Shown: positions 54,524-64,000 of the stretch, one piece after another
Numbering within the stretch: the first letter of the stretch is position 1
Layout: each line of letters begins with the position of its first letter
NCBI RefSeq assembly: GCF_000011365.1
Contig: NC_004463.1
Coordinates: forward strand, 2,714,001-2,778,000
Length of the DNA stretch: 64,000 nt
Source of the DNA: Bradyrhizobium diazoefficiens USDA 110
GTDB taxonomy: Bacteria > Pseudomonadota > Alphaproteobacteria > Rhizobiales > Xanthobacteraceae
Direction of reading: 5' to 3'
Made by a program: the position numbers and the translations under genes
Notes under the pieces: generated by a model
What the model saw: the letters and a program-made list of their open reading frames with translations, nothing else
Database searches by the model: none
What the model was told of the DNA's origin: nothing

Positions 54524-55432
54524 ATGGCCGAACAATTGAACGATCGTGAGAGTTCCGGCCTGGCCGACAAGCTCATGCAATATCTGCCGGCGCGCTTCCG
54601 CCCCGGCACGGCGGTGGTGCCGGTGGTGCGGCTGTCAGGCGTGATCGGTGCAGTGACGCCGCTGCGTCCGGGCATGACGCTCGCAGGCGTCGCGCGGGTG
54701 CTGGAGCGGGCCTTCTCGATGCGGAACGCCAAGGCGGTGGCGCTGGTGATCAATTCGCCCGGCGGCTCGCCGGTGCAGTCGCGCCAGATCTATCTGCGCA
54801 TCAAGCAGCTCGCGGCGGAGAAGAAGCTGCCGGTGCTGGTGTTCGTCGAGGACGTCGCGGCGTCGGGCGGCTACATGATCGCCTGTGCGGGCGACGAGAT
54901 CTTCTGCGATCCGTCCTCGATCCTCGGCTCGATCGGCGTGGTCGGCGGCAGCTTCGGTTTCCAGGACGCGATCAAGCGGCTCGGCATCGAGCGGAGGCTC
55001 TATACCGCCGGCGCGCACAAGGCGATGCTCGATCCGTTCCTGCCCGAAAACCCCGACGACGTCGCCAAGCTCAAGGCGCTCCAGCGCGAGATCCACCAGA
55101 TCTTCATTGCGCTGGTGAGGGAGAGCCGCGGCGCGCGGCTCAAGGGCGAGGACGACACCTTGTTCACCGGCGAATACTGGGCCGGCGCGAGTTCGATCGC
55201 GCTGGGGCTGGCCGACGGCATCGGCGATCTCCGCTCAACTCTTCGTGCCCGCTATGGCGAGAAGGTTCTCACCCCCGTGATCGCGCAGCCGACCGGGCTG
55301 CTGTCCGGCCTTCTGGGGCGCAAATCGCCCGGCGCAGGCCAGCTTTCGGCCCTGGAATCAATGGCCGGGCTGCCGGACGAGCTGATCTCGGCGGTCGAAA
55401 CGCGGGCGATTTGGGCGAAATTCGGGTTCTAG
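54524..55432 (+). CDS. S49 family serine peptidase (SppA/SohB-like)
   Basis: A 302-residue peptidase of the signal peptide peptidase group. The conserved SPGGSPVQS precedes VAASGGYMIACA with nucleophile Ser114. Family catalysis pairs this with a lysine further on; candidate lysines lie after residue 160. Unlike E. coli SppA it is a single module with no evident TM segment, so it may be cytoplasmic or peripheral. CAGAGGTAACGGC precedes the ATG. Confidence 0.88.
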   Translation: MAEQLNDRESSGLADKLMQYLPARFRPGTAVVPVVRLSGVIGAVTPLRPGMTLAGVARVLERAFSMRNAKAVALVINSPGGSPVQSRQIYLRIKQLAAEKKLPVLVFVEDVAASGGYMIACAGDEIFCDPSSILGSIGVVGGSFGFQDAIKRLGIERRLYTAGAHKAMLDPFLPENPDDVAKLKALQREIHQIFIALVRESRGARLKGEDDTLFTGEYWAGASSIALGLADGIGDLRSTLRARYGEKVLTPVIAQPTGLLSGLLGRKSPGAGQLSALESMAGLPDELISAVETRAIWAKFGF

Positions 55433-55548
55433 GGCGCGGTCTTCCGCGCCATTTGGTCCCAAGGAGACTTGAAGCCGGGCCAATTGCGGCGCGGCCCGGT
55501 CTGCGCAAGAATGTGCGTGGGGGCTGAGCACTAGACAAGGATCGACCG

Positions 55549-55740
55549 ATGCCGCCGTTCGTCGCTTTCGCGGGCGTCCTGGGCGGGCTTGCCGTGGTCC
55601 GCTGGGCCTACAAGACCGCTGTCCGGATCAACCAGGAGCTGGAGGAGATGCGCCTCGCGCGCGTCGCCGAGGCCGCCCATATGGGGGACATCCAGACGCT
55701 GAAGCGTGACCCCGTGACCGGGGCGTATCGCCCGGGTTAG
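55549..55740 (+). CDS. 63-residue membrane-anchored small protein
   Basis: A short protein with an N-terminal hydrophobic segment (about residues 4-20) followed by an amphipathic helix, INQELEEMRLARVAEAA, and a conserved-looking TLKRDPVTGAYRP end. AAGGA seven bases upstream supports the start. Similar small ORFs are common upstream of glyQ in Bradyrhizobium as I recall; function unknown. Confidence 0.7.
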   Translation: MPPFVAFAGVLGGLAVVRWAYKTAVRINQELEEMRLARVAEAAHMGDIQTLKRDPVTGAYRPG

Positions 55741-55757
55741 CTGCACCTTCCACACGG

Positions 55758-55838
55758 CGTCATTCCGGGGCGGTCCGCAGGACCGAACCCGGAATCTCGA
55801 GCTTCCGGGTTCGCCCTTCGGGCGCCCCGGAATGACGG
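55758..55838. repeat. intergenic palindromic repeat, CATTCCGGGG family
   Basis: Starts CGTCATTCCGGGGCGG and ends GCGCCCCGGAATGACGG, with inner AACCCGGAATC and CTTCCGGGTT. Lies upstream of glyQ. Confidence 0.85.
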
Positions 55839-55928
55839 CCATTTCCACCCCCTTTGCCTTGATTCCCATCCCTGCCGTCGATACGGTCCCGCGCGATTCA
55901 AAACCCCCCGCGAGAGCCTGATCTGACG

Positions 55929-56864
55929 ATGGACGCCTCCTTGCCCGCCCATATGCGCCCGGAACGCTCGTTCCAGGGCTTCATCCTCGCGCTCCAGCGG
56001 TTCTGGGCCGAGCAGGGCTGCGTGATCCTGCAGCCCTACGACATGGAGATGGGCGCGGGTACCTTCCATCCGGCGACCACCCTGCGCGCGCTCGGGCCGA
56101 AACCCTGGAACGCGGCCTATGTGCAGCCCTCGCGCCGGCCCAAGGACGGCCGCTACGGCGAGAATCCGAACCGGATGCAGCACTACTACCAGTTCCAGGT
56201 GATCATGAAGCCGTCGCCGCCGAACCTTCAGGAGCTGTACCTGAAGTCGCTCGCCGCGATCGGCATCGATTCCGCCGTGCACGACATCCGCTTCGTCGAG
56301 GACGATTGGGAGAGCCCGACGCTGGGCGCCTGGGGCCTTGGCTGGGAATGCTGGTGCGACGGCATGGAAGTCTCCCAGTTCACCTATTTCCAGCAGGTCG
56401 CGGGCTTCGAATGCGCGCCGGTCGCGGGTGAGCTCACCTACGGGCTCGAGCGCCTCGCGATGTATGTGCAGGGCGTCGACCGCGTCTACGACCTCAATTT
56501 CAACGGCCGCGATGGCGACGCCAAGGTCACCTATGGCGACGTCTTCCTCCAGGCCGAGCGGGAATATTCGAAGCACAACTTCGAAGTCGCCGACACCGCG
56601 ATGCTGTTCGAGCAGTTCAAGATGGCGGAAGCGGCCTGCCGGAAATATCTCGACGCGGGCTGGCGCGAGGGAAACCGGAAAGAGCACCTGATGGCGCTGC
56701 CGGCCTATGACCAGTGCATCAAGGCGAGCCATGTCTTCAACCTGCTCGACGCGCGCGGCGTGATCTCCGTGACGGAGCGGCAGAGCTACATTCTTCGCGT
56801 GCGCGAGCTGGCAAAGGCCTGCGGCGAGGCCTGGATCCATACTGAAGCGGGCGGAGCGGCCTGA
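55929..56864 (+). CDS. glyQ: glycine-tRNA ligase alpha subunit
   Basis: Alpha chain of the tetrameric bacterial glycyl-tRNA synthetase; carries the class II catalytic core. 311 residues, with [38 protein letters not shown] and [20 protein letters not shown], all strongly conserved. A start eight codons later (MRPERSF) is possible. The stop overlaps the glyS start by one base (TGATG). Confidence 0.97.
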   Translation: MDASLPAHMRPERSFQGFILALQRFWAEQGCVILQPYDMEMGAGTFHPATTLRALGPKPWNAAYVQPSRRPKDGRYGENPNRMQHYYQFQVIMKPSPPNLQELYLKSLAAIGIDSAVHDIRFVEDDWESPTLGAWGLGWECWCDGMEVSQFTYFQQVAGFECAPVAGELTYGLERLAMYVQGVDRVYDLNFNGRDGDAKVTYGDVFLQAEREYSKHNFEVADTAMLFEQFKMAEAACRKYLDAGWREGNRKEHLMALPAYDQCIKASHVFNLLDARGVISVTERQSYILRVRELAKACGEAWIHTEAGGAA

Positions 56865-58963
56865 TGCCCGATCTTTTGCTTGAACTGTTCTCGGAAGAAA
56901 TCCCCGCGCGCATGCAGGCGAAGGCGGCCGACGATCTGCGCCGCATGGTCACCGACAAGCTGGTCGCCGAAGGCCTCGTCTACGAGGGTGCGAAAGCCTT
57001 CGCGACGCCGCGCCGCCTTGCGCTCACCGTGCACGGAATCCCTGCGCGCCAGCCCGACCTGAAGACCGAACGCCGCGGACCGAAAATGGGCGCGCCCGAT
57101 GCGGCCGTGCAGGGCTTTCTGAAAGCGACAGGTTTGAAGTCGCTGGACGAGGCCAAGATCCAGCGCGATCCGAAGGGCGACTTCTACATCGCGCTGATCG
57201 AAAAACCCGGCCGCGACGCGATCGACGTGCTTGCGGAGATCCTGCCCGTCATCATCCGCACCTTCCCCTGGCCGAAATCGATGCGCTGGGGCGCGCGTTC
57301 GGGCAAGCCGGGCTCGCTGAACTGGGTGCGTCCGCTGCACGCGATTACCGCGACGTTTGGGCTCGAGACCGAAGAGCCCGATGTCGTGAAGTTTGCGGTG
57401 GACGGCATCGAAGCCGGCCAGACCACCTACGGCCATCGCTTCCTGGCGCCCGCCGCGATCAACGTGCGCCGCTTCGAGGACTATGAAGCGAAGCTGCTGG
57501 ACGCGAAGGTCGTGCTCGATCCCGAGCGCCGCAAGGACGCGATCCTCACCGACGCCAAGCAGCTTGCGTTCGCGCAGGGTTTCGATCTCGTCGAGGACCA
57601 GAACCTGCTCGACGAGGTCGCCGGCCTCGTCGAATGGCCGGTCGTGCTGATGGGCTCGTTCGAGGAGGAATTTCTGGCGACGCCCGCGGAAGTAATCCGC
57701 GCCACGATTCGCAACAACCAGAAGTGCTTTGTCGTGAGCGATGCCAAGACGGGCAAGCTCGCCAACAAGTTCATCCTGGTCGCCAACATCGAAGCCACCG
57801 ACGGCGGCAAGACGATCATCGCCGGCAACGAGCGCGTCATCCGCGCGCGGCTCTCCGATGCGAAGTTCTTCTACGAGACGGACCTCAAAACCAAGCTCGA
57901 GGACCGCTTGCCGAAGTTCGAGCAGATCGTGTTCCACGAGGAGCTCGGGACGCAGGCCGCGCGCATCACGCGCATCGAGCGGCTCGCCGCCGAGATCGCG
58001 CCGCTTGTCGGCGCCGATGTTGCCAAGACGGCGCGTGCCGCGCATCTGGCGAAGGCGGATTTGCTGACCGAAGTCGTCGGCGAATTCCCGGAGGTGCAGG
58101 GCCTGATGGGCAAGTACTACGCGCTGGCCCAGGGCGAGGATGCCTCCGTCGCGGCGGCGTGCGAGGAGCACTACAAGCCGCAGGGCCCCGCCGATCGCGT
58201 GCCGACCGACCCGGTCAGCGTCGCGGTGGCACTCGCCGACAAGCTCGACACCCTCGTCGGATTCTGGGCGATCGACGAGAAGCCGACGGGCAGCAAGGAC
58301 CCGTATGCGCTGCGTCGCGCGGCGCTCGGCGTGATCCGGTTGATTGCCGAGAACACGTTGCGGCTGTCGCTCATGAAGGTGGCTGCGTCCGCACTCGCCG
58401 GCTTGTCGGTGAAGCCAGCCGATGTGCAGAAGCTTCCGGGTGACCTGCTTACCTTCTTCGCCGACCGCCTGAAGGTCCAGCTCCGCGAGCAGGGCGCGCG
58501 GCACGATCTCGTTGACGCCGTGTTCGCCCTCGGTGGCCAGGACGACCTGCTGATGATCGTTCGCCGCGTCGATGCACTCGGCAAATTCCTCGAATCCGAC
58601 GACGGCAAGAACCTGCTGGCCGGCACCAAGCGCGCCAGCAACATCCTCTCGATCGAGGAGAAGAAGGACAAGCGCACGTTCGATGGTGCGCCGGATGCTG
58701 CGCTCTACAGCCTCGGCGAGGAGAAGGCGCTGGCGAAGGCGATCAGTGAGGTGCAGGCGGAAGCAAGCGCCTCCGTCGCCAAGGAAGACTTTGCCGCCGC
58801 GATGAGCGCGATGGCGAAGCTGCGTCCGCCGGTCGATGCGTTCTTCGACAAGGTCCGCGTCAATGACGATGATCCAAAGGTGCGCGAGAACCGCCTGAAG
58901 CTGCTGAACGAGATCCGCAGCGCCACGCGTGCGGTCGCGGACTTCTCGAAGATCCAGGATTGA
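56864..58963 (+). CDS. glyS: glycine-tRNA ligase beta subunit
   Basis: Beta chain of glycyl-tRNA synthetase, binding tRNA. 699 residues, normal length. [17 protein letters not shown] is the canonical N-terminus; [19 protein letters not shown] and the HD-like region [17 protein letters not shown] follow. The C-terminal anticodon-binding part ends with FSKIQD. Coupled to glyQ through TGATG. A palindromic repeat follows. Confidence 0.97.
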   Translation: MPDLLLELFSEEIPARMQAKAADDLRRMVTDKLVAEGLVYEGAKAFATPRRLALTVHGIPARQPDLKTERRGPKMGAPDAAVQGFLKATGLKSLDEAKIQRDPKGDFYIALIEKPGRDAIDVLAEILPVIIRTFPWPKSMRWGARSGKPGSLNWVRPLHAITATFGLETEEPDVVKFAVDGIEAGQTTYGHRFLAPAAINVRRFEDYEAKLLDAKVVLDPERRKDAILTDAKQLAFAQGFDLVEDQNLLDEVAGLVEWPVVLMGSFEEEFLATPAEVIRATIRNNQKCFVVSDAKTGKLANKFILVANIEATDGGKTIIAGNERVIRARLSDAKFFYETDLKTKLEDRLPKFEQIVFHEELGTQAARITRIERLAAEIAPLVGADVAKTARAAHLAKADLLTEVVGEFPEVQGLMGKYYALAQGEDASVAAACEEHYKPQGPADRVPTDPVSVAVALADKLDTLVGFWAIDEKPTGSKDPYALRRAALGVIRLIAENTLRLSLMKVAASALAGLSVKPADVQKLPGDLLTFFADRLKVQLREQGARHDLVDAVFALGGQDDLLMIVRRVDALGKFLESDDGKNLLAGTKRASNILSIEEKKDKRTFDGAPDAALYSLGEEKALAKAISEVQAEASASVAKEDFAAAMSAMAKLRPPVDAFFDKVRVNDDDPKVRENRLKLLNEIRSATRAVADFSKIQD

Positions 58964-58989
58964 GGCGCGGCCGAGCGGCAAACACTACT

Positions 58990-59094
58990 GTCATTCCGGG
59001 GCGCGCGAAGCGCGAACCCGGAATCCATCGTGCCGCGCGTGATGCAGAGAAATGGATTCCGGGCTCGCACCAAATGGCGCGCCCCGGAATGACG
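58990..59094. repeat. intergenic palindromic repeat, CATTCCGGGG family
   Basis: Starts TGTCATTCCGGGGCGCGCG and ends GGCGCGCCCCGGAATGACG, with inner AACCCGGAATCCAT and ATGGATTCCGGG. Lies between convergent glyS and the DUF1236 gene. Confidence 0.85.
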
Positions 59095-59100
59095 AAGCGC

Positions 59101-59137
59101 AAAAAAGCCCCACCCGGCGGGGGAAACCGGGCGGGGC
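59101..59137 (-). terminator. Rho-independent terminator of the DUF1236 gene
   Basis: On the minus strand an 11-base stem, GCCCC/GGGGC plus CCGGC-type pairs around a short loop, runs directly into TTTTTT. It is the clearest intrinsic terminator in the window on that strand. It lies 125 bases beyond the DUF1236 stop. Confidence 0.8.
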
Positions 59138-59208
59138 CTGATGTCCGATTCTAACACTGCACGCGTCAGCCTGATTTGACGCGCCGGACATCGAGTTGAA
59201 CGATGCGT

Positions 59209-59241
59209 TTTCGAGCGAAGTGGATACCGGTTCGCTCGAAA
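59209..59241. repeat. TTTCGAGCGAA palindromic element
   Basis: TTTCGAGCGAA and its exact reverse complement around an 11-base centre (GTGGATACCGG). This sequence is a widespread intergenic element in Rhizobiales. It lies in the 3' untranslated part of the DUF1236 transcript. Confidence 0.8.
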
Positions 59242-59261
59242 GGAACGTGTCCGTCGAGGAT

Positions 59262-59615
59262 CTAGTCCAGCACCTCGACGATGCGCCGCGAGCGCGGCTC
59301 GACCAGCACGGTCTCGCCGTTCACGACGGTGTAGCGATAGGTGGTGGCGCCGAAACGTTGCGGCACGTCATAATAGGTCACGCCGCTCTCGGGTAAGGTG
59401 GCGCCAACCACCACGCGATCCGGAATGCGAAAGGCCGGTACACGTTGTTCGACCACATAGTCGCGGAATGCTGGCCGCTGCTCGACCGCAATCGTCGGGC
59501 CGCCGTCGACCACGACGGGCGCGCGTCCAACCGTAATGCCTGTTTGCGCCTGTGCCGCAATCGGCGCACCGAGCGCGACGCCAAGCGCTGCGAGAGCGAG
59601 AATCCTGTTCCGCAT
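59262..59615 (-). CDS. DUF1236 exported protein
   Basis: A 117-residue protein with a Sec signal (MRNRILALAALGVALG through AAQAQ, cleaved about residue 24). The mature part is DUF1236: FRDYVVEQRVPAFRIPDRVVVGATLP, then VTYYDVPQ and YTVVNGETVLVEPRSRRIVEVL. AAGGAG seven bases upstream fixes the ATG; a start six codons earlier is not needed. Periplasmic, function unknown; the family is common in Bradyrhizobium. Confidence 0.9.
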   Translation of the reverse strand: MRNRILALAALGVALGAPIAAQAQTGITVGRAPVVVDGGPTIAVEQRPAFRDYVVEQRVPAFRIPDRVVVGATLPESGVTYYDVPQRFGATTYRYTVVNGETVLVEPRSRRIVEVLD

Positions 59616-59839
59616 GGGCAACTCCTTCGACATGATTTCAGCCGGCGCCAGTGGCGCGACCGGTTGCCAATGCTGCGACGCGCGCGATGTTCCGGAAAAT
59701 GCCTTGCCGCATTCGCGGCATTTTTGGGCAGTTTTCGCGAAGGGGGGAACTCGTGCGACCCCTAGTGCGTCTCTACCCGCGGAACCGGGTCCGCTATGAT
59801 CCGCCCGCGATTCGCCCCACCACCACGGAAAGATAATTC

Positions 59840-59995
59840 ATGCACATCACTGTCGCCCACATTTCGCCGATCCTGTCGTTGATTGCGGGCGTGCTCATCC
59901 TGATCATGCCGCGGCTTCTCAACCTCATCGTCGCGATCTTTCTCATCATAAATGGTGCGATAGGGCTCGGATTGTTGAAGTGGCTCCATCTCTAG
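59840..59995 (+). CDS. DUF3096 small membrane protein
   Basis: A 51-residue, almost entirely hydrophobic protein with two predicted TM helices. LIAGVLILIMPRLLNLIVAI is the DUF3096 signature, with a Pro-Arg turn between the helices. GGAAAGATAATTC precedes the ATG. Function unknown. Divergent from the DUF1236 gene and 96 bases before ppdK. Confidence 0.8.
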   Translation: MHITVAHISPILSLIAGVLILIMPRLLNLIVAIFLIINGAIGLGLLKWLHL

Positions 59996-60091
59996 GCCTT
60001 CATTTTCCGGAACTCTTCGACTTGCGCGGGCCTGCCCAAAGTGGTGTAAGGCGCGCGATTTCCCTTTCCTCTCGCAGGTTGTGTGCAAGCT

Positions 60092-63028
<2,937 letters not shown>

Positions 63029-63051
63029 GGCGATTTGAAATGTTGAATGCG

Positions 63052-63078
63052 AAGAGGCGGGGCCCAACCCCGCCTCTT
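63052..63078 (+). terminator. Rho-independent terminator of ppdK
   Basis: An 11-base stem, AAGAGGCGGGG with CCCCGCCTCTT, around a five-base loop, followed by TTTC and ATTTTG. It begins 24 bases after the stop codon. Confidence 0.85.
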
Positions 63079-63105
63079 TCATTTTGAGCGGCACTCTTGC
63101 CACGC

Positions 63106-63185
63106 CGTCATTGCGAGCGCAGCGAAGCAATCCAGAATCCCTCCGCGGCGGCAGTCTGGATTGCTTCGCTCCGCTCGCAATGACG
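63106..63185. repeat. intergenic palindromic repeat, TTGCGAGCG family
   Basis: Begins CGTCATTGCGAGCGCAGCG and ends CGCTCCGCTCGCAATGACG, with arms reaching the central AATCCAGA/TCTGGATT. Same family as 51930-52010. Confidence 0.85.
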
Positions 63186-63550
63186 AGACTGTTGAACGCG
63201 CATGCCGCCACACTCTCGGTGTCATCGCCCGCGGGGCATGACTGCTGTGGTGTGGAAGCGCTGTGTGCAAACGCCAACGCCGGGAACTCGTCGCGCGTCC
63301 CGTAATGATACGTGCGCGCAAGAGTTCCTTCACCATTCGCGTTGACCAGATGTTTACCGCTTCGCGTGAGGCGGCATTTACCAAGGCGCATCATTGCCCC
63401 GTGAAAACACCTGCAATCGCTTGAGTGTGCCGCGCGCGCAACGCCGATTAACGCCCCGGCAACCTAAATTGGATACTTACGAAAAAGATCGAATTGCACG
63501 GATGTACTGCGGTTCGATTTGTCTGGCGTTAGCGTAGCGTGAGCGTATCG

Positions 63551-64000
63551 ATGTCAGTGTTGCGTAACCATCCGAAGGGCGCGCGGTTCGCGTCCTTCGG
63601 CATCGGTCTCTGCATCTTCGCATTGATGCCGAGAGAGACCGGCTATCAGGATATTGCCTCGCTGCTGGCGCGTCAGCCCGGCGTCGCCGAGCGTTGGCAG
63701 AAGCAGGTGTATTCCGCGGCGTCCTCGATCCAGCTCGCCACCTACAGTTTTTCCCGCCCCATCGGCACCTCGGTTCCGCAGAGCGCGATGGTTCGCCTCG
63801 CAAGCCTCGATGGCCGTGACGTCACCGGCGCGATCAGCCGCAATCCGGCGCTTCAGGCGCCGCCGCGCTACCAGGCCGCCGACTTTCCCAAGGTCGATCG
63901 CTCCATGAAGGGTGATCGCCTCGCTATCGTACCACCGACGACGTCTCCCGACGCTGCCGCACCGACCGCAACCCCCGCGCAGGAAGATCCCGCGACGTCG
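63551..64000 (+). CDS. probable cell-wall hydrolase, 3' truncated by window edge
   Basis: An open frame of 150 codons running off the window. The N-terminus is basic, then hydrophobic (FASFGIGLCIFALM, about residues 13-26), so the protein is exported or anchored. The visible part, with QVYSAASSIQLATYSFSRP and MVRLASLDGRDVTG, has no catalytic domain. From memory, Bradyrhizobium proteins with this N-terminus behind ppdK carry a SleB-type hydrolase domain at the C-terminus; that part is outside the window. No strong ribosome-binding site precedes the ATG. Confidence 0.55.
   Translation, partial: MSVLRNHPKGARFASFGIGLCIFALMPRETGYQDIASLLARQPGVAERWQKQVYSAASSIQLATYSFSRPIGTSVPQSAMVRLASLDGRDVTGAISRNPALQAPPRYQAADFPKVDRSMKGDRLAIVPPTTSPDAAAPTATPAQEDPATS

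Larger units (their letters stand above)
63029..63550. other. 522-base gene-free stretch
   Basis: Holds the ppdK terminator (63052-63078) and a TTGCGAGCG-family repeat (63106-63185). The remaining 365 bases show nothing I can support; the last 80 bases are AT-richer and probably carry the promoter of the following gene. Confidence 0.6.

Noticed and set aside
59705..59725. TGCCGC-N4-GCGGCA followed by TTTTT as an intrinsic terminator
   Set aside because: It lies in a divergent promoter region with no plus-strand gene upstream to end; the six-base stem may be chance or a leader structure.

Overview
The window is a stretch of ordinary chromosome from a high-GC alphaproteobacterium, most likely Bradyrhizobium or a close Nitrobacteraceae relative. 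The reasons are the gene order mutY / DUF721 / dsbA / smc / rsm22, a CcrM-type GANTC methyltransferase, a fused TrpE(G) anthranilate synthase, DUF1127/DUF1236/DUF3096 proteins, and at least six families of palindromic intergenic repeats of the kind scattered through Bradyrhizobium genomes. I cannot name the species. I see no rRNA or tRNA gene, CRISPR array, insertion sequence, phage or integrative element. Coding is dense (about 57 genes), and long reading frames opposite genes are GC-driven shadows.

Layout. 1-1812: 3' part of trpE(G), then apt. 1927-3410: two neighbouring MinD/ParA-like ATPase genes of unknown role. 3596-6638: M48 protease, LemA and an Rsm22-like methyltransferase. 6742-12980: smc, a Tat-signal DsbA-like protein, a DciA-like DUF721 protein and mutY. 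13033-18221: small metabolic and regulatory genes (thioesterase, cupin, FAD monooxygenase, GST, LysR/NTF2 pair, DUF1127). 18571-23016: tandem chemoreceptor genes whose signalling halves have been homogenised. 23087-27750: GST, membrane protein, ccrM with a GANTC cluster at its start, YpfJ-type peptidase, moaB. 27961-29728: MarR-GNAT fusion with a small coupled ORF and a strong operator palindrome, plus a glycosyltransferase-like gene. 30061-38121: RMD1-family gene convergent with a four-gene unit: phosphoketolase, acetate kinase, a 642-residue protein of unknown function, and a PPDK-like protein lacking the PEP/pyruvate domain. 38332-45321: radical SAM gene behind a LexA-type box, VOC protein, rnhB, a membrane glycosyltransferase, an unusual uracil-DNA glycosylase, ETF-ubiquinone oxidoreductase. 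45620-51787: TPR lipid/envelope-type protein, ispE, hydrolase/LysE pair, ketosynthase with an HxlR regulator. 52186-58963: polyprenyl synthase, DUF2007/TrmN6 pair, S49 peptidase, small membrane proteins, glyQS. 59262-64000: DUF1236, DUF3096, full-length PPDK with a histone-H1-like N-terminal extension, and the start of a probable cell-wall hydrolase gene.

How it fits together. Most genes are housekeeping (translation, DNA repair and segregation, isoprenoid and cofactor synthesis). The least explained unit is xfp-ackA-orf-ppdN. Phosphoketolase makes acetyl phosphate and acetate kinase turns it into acetate and ATP. The next two genes encode a protein with a PhoU/DUF47-like helical C-terminus and a dikinase fragment that keeps the ATP-grasp and phosphohistidine domains but not the pyruvate/PEP barrel. 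A normal PPDK lies 25 kb away, so the fragment is not the cell's only dikinase. Several regulators (MarR-GNAT, HxlR, LysR, CcrM) have clear candidate sites beside their own genes. All functional names are from motif and family recognition by eye; no database search was run.
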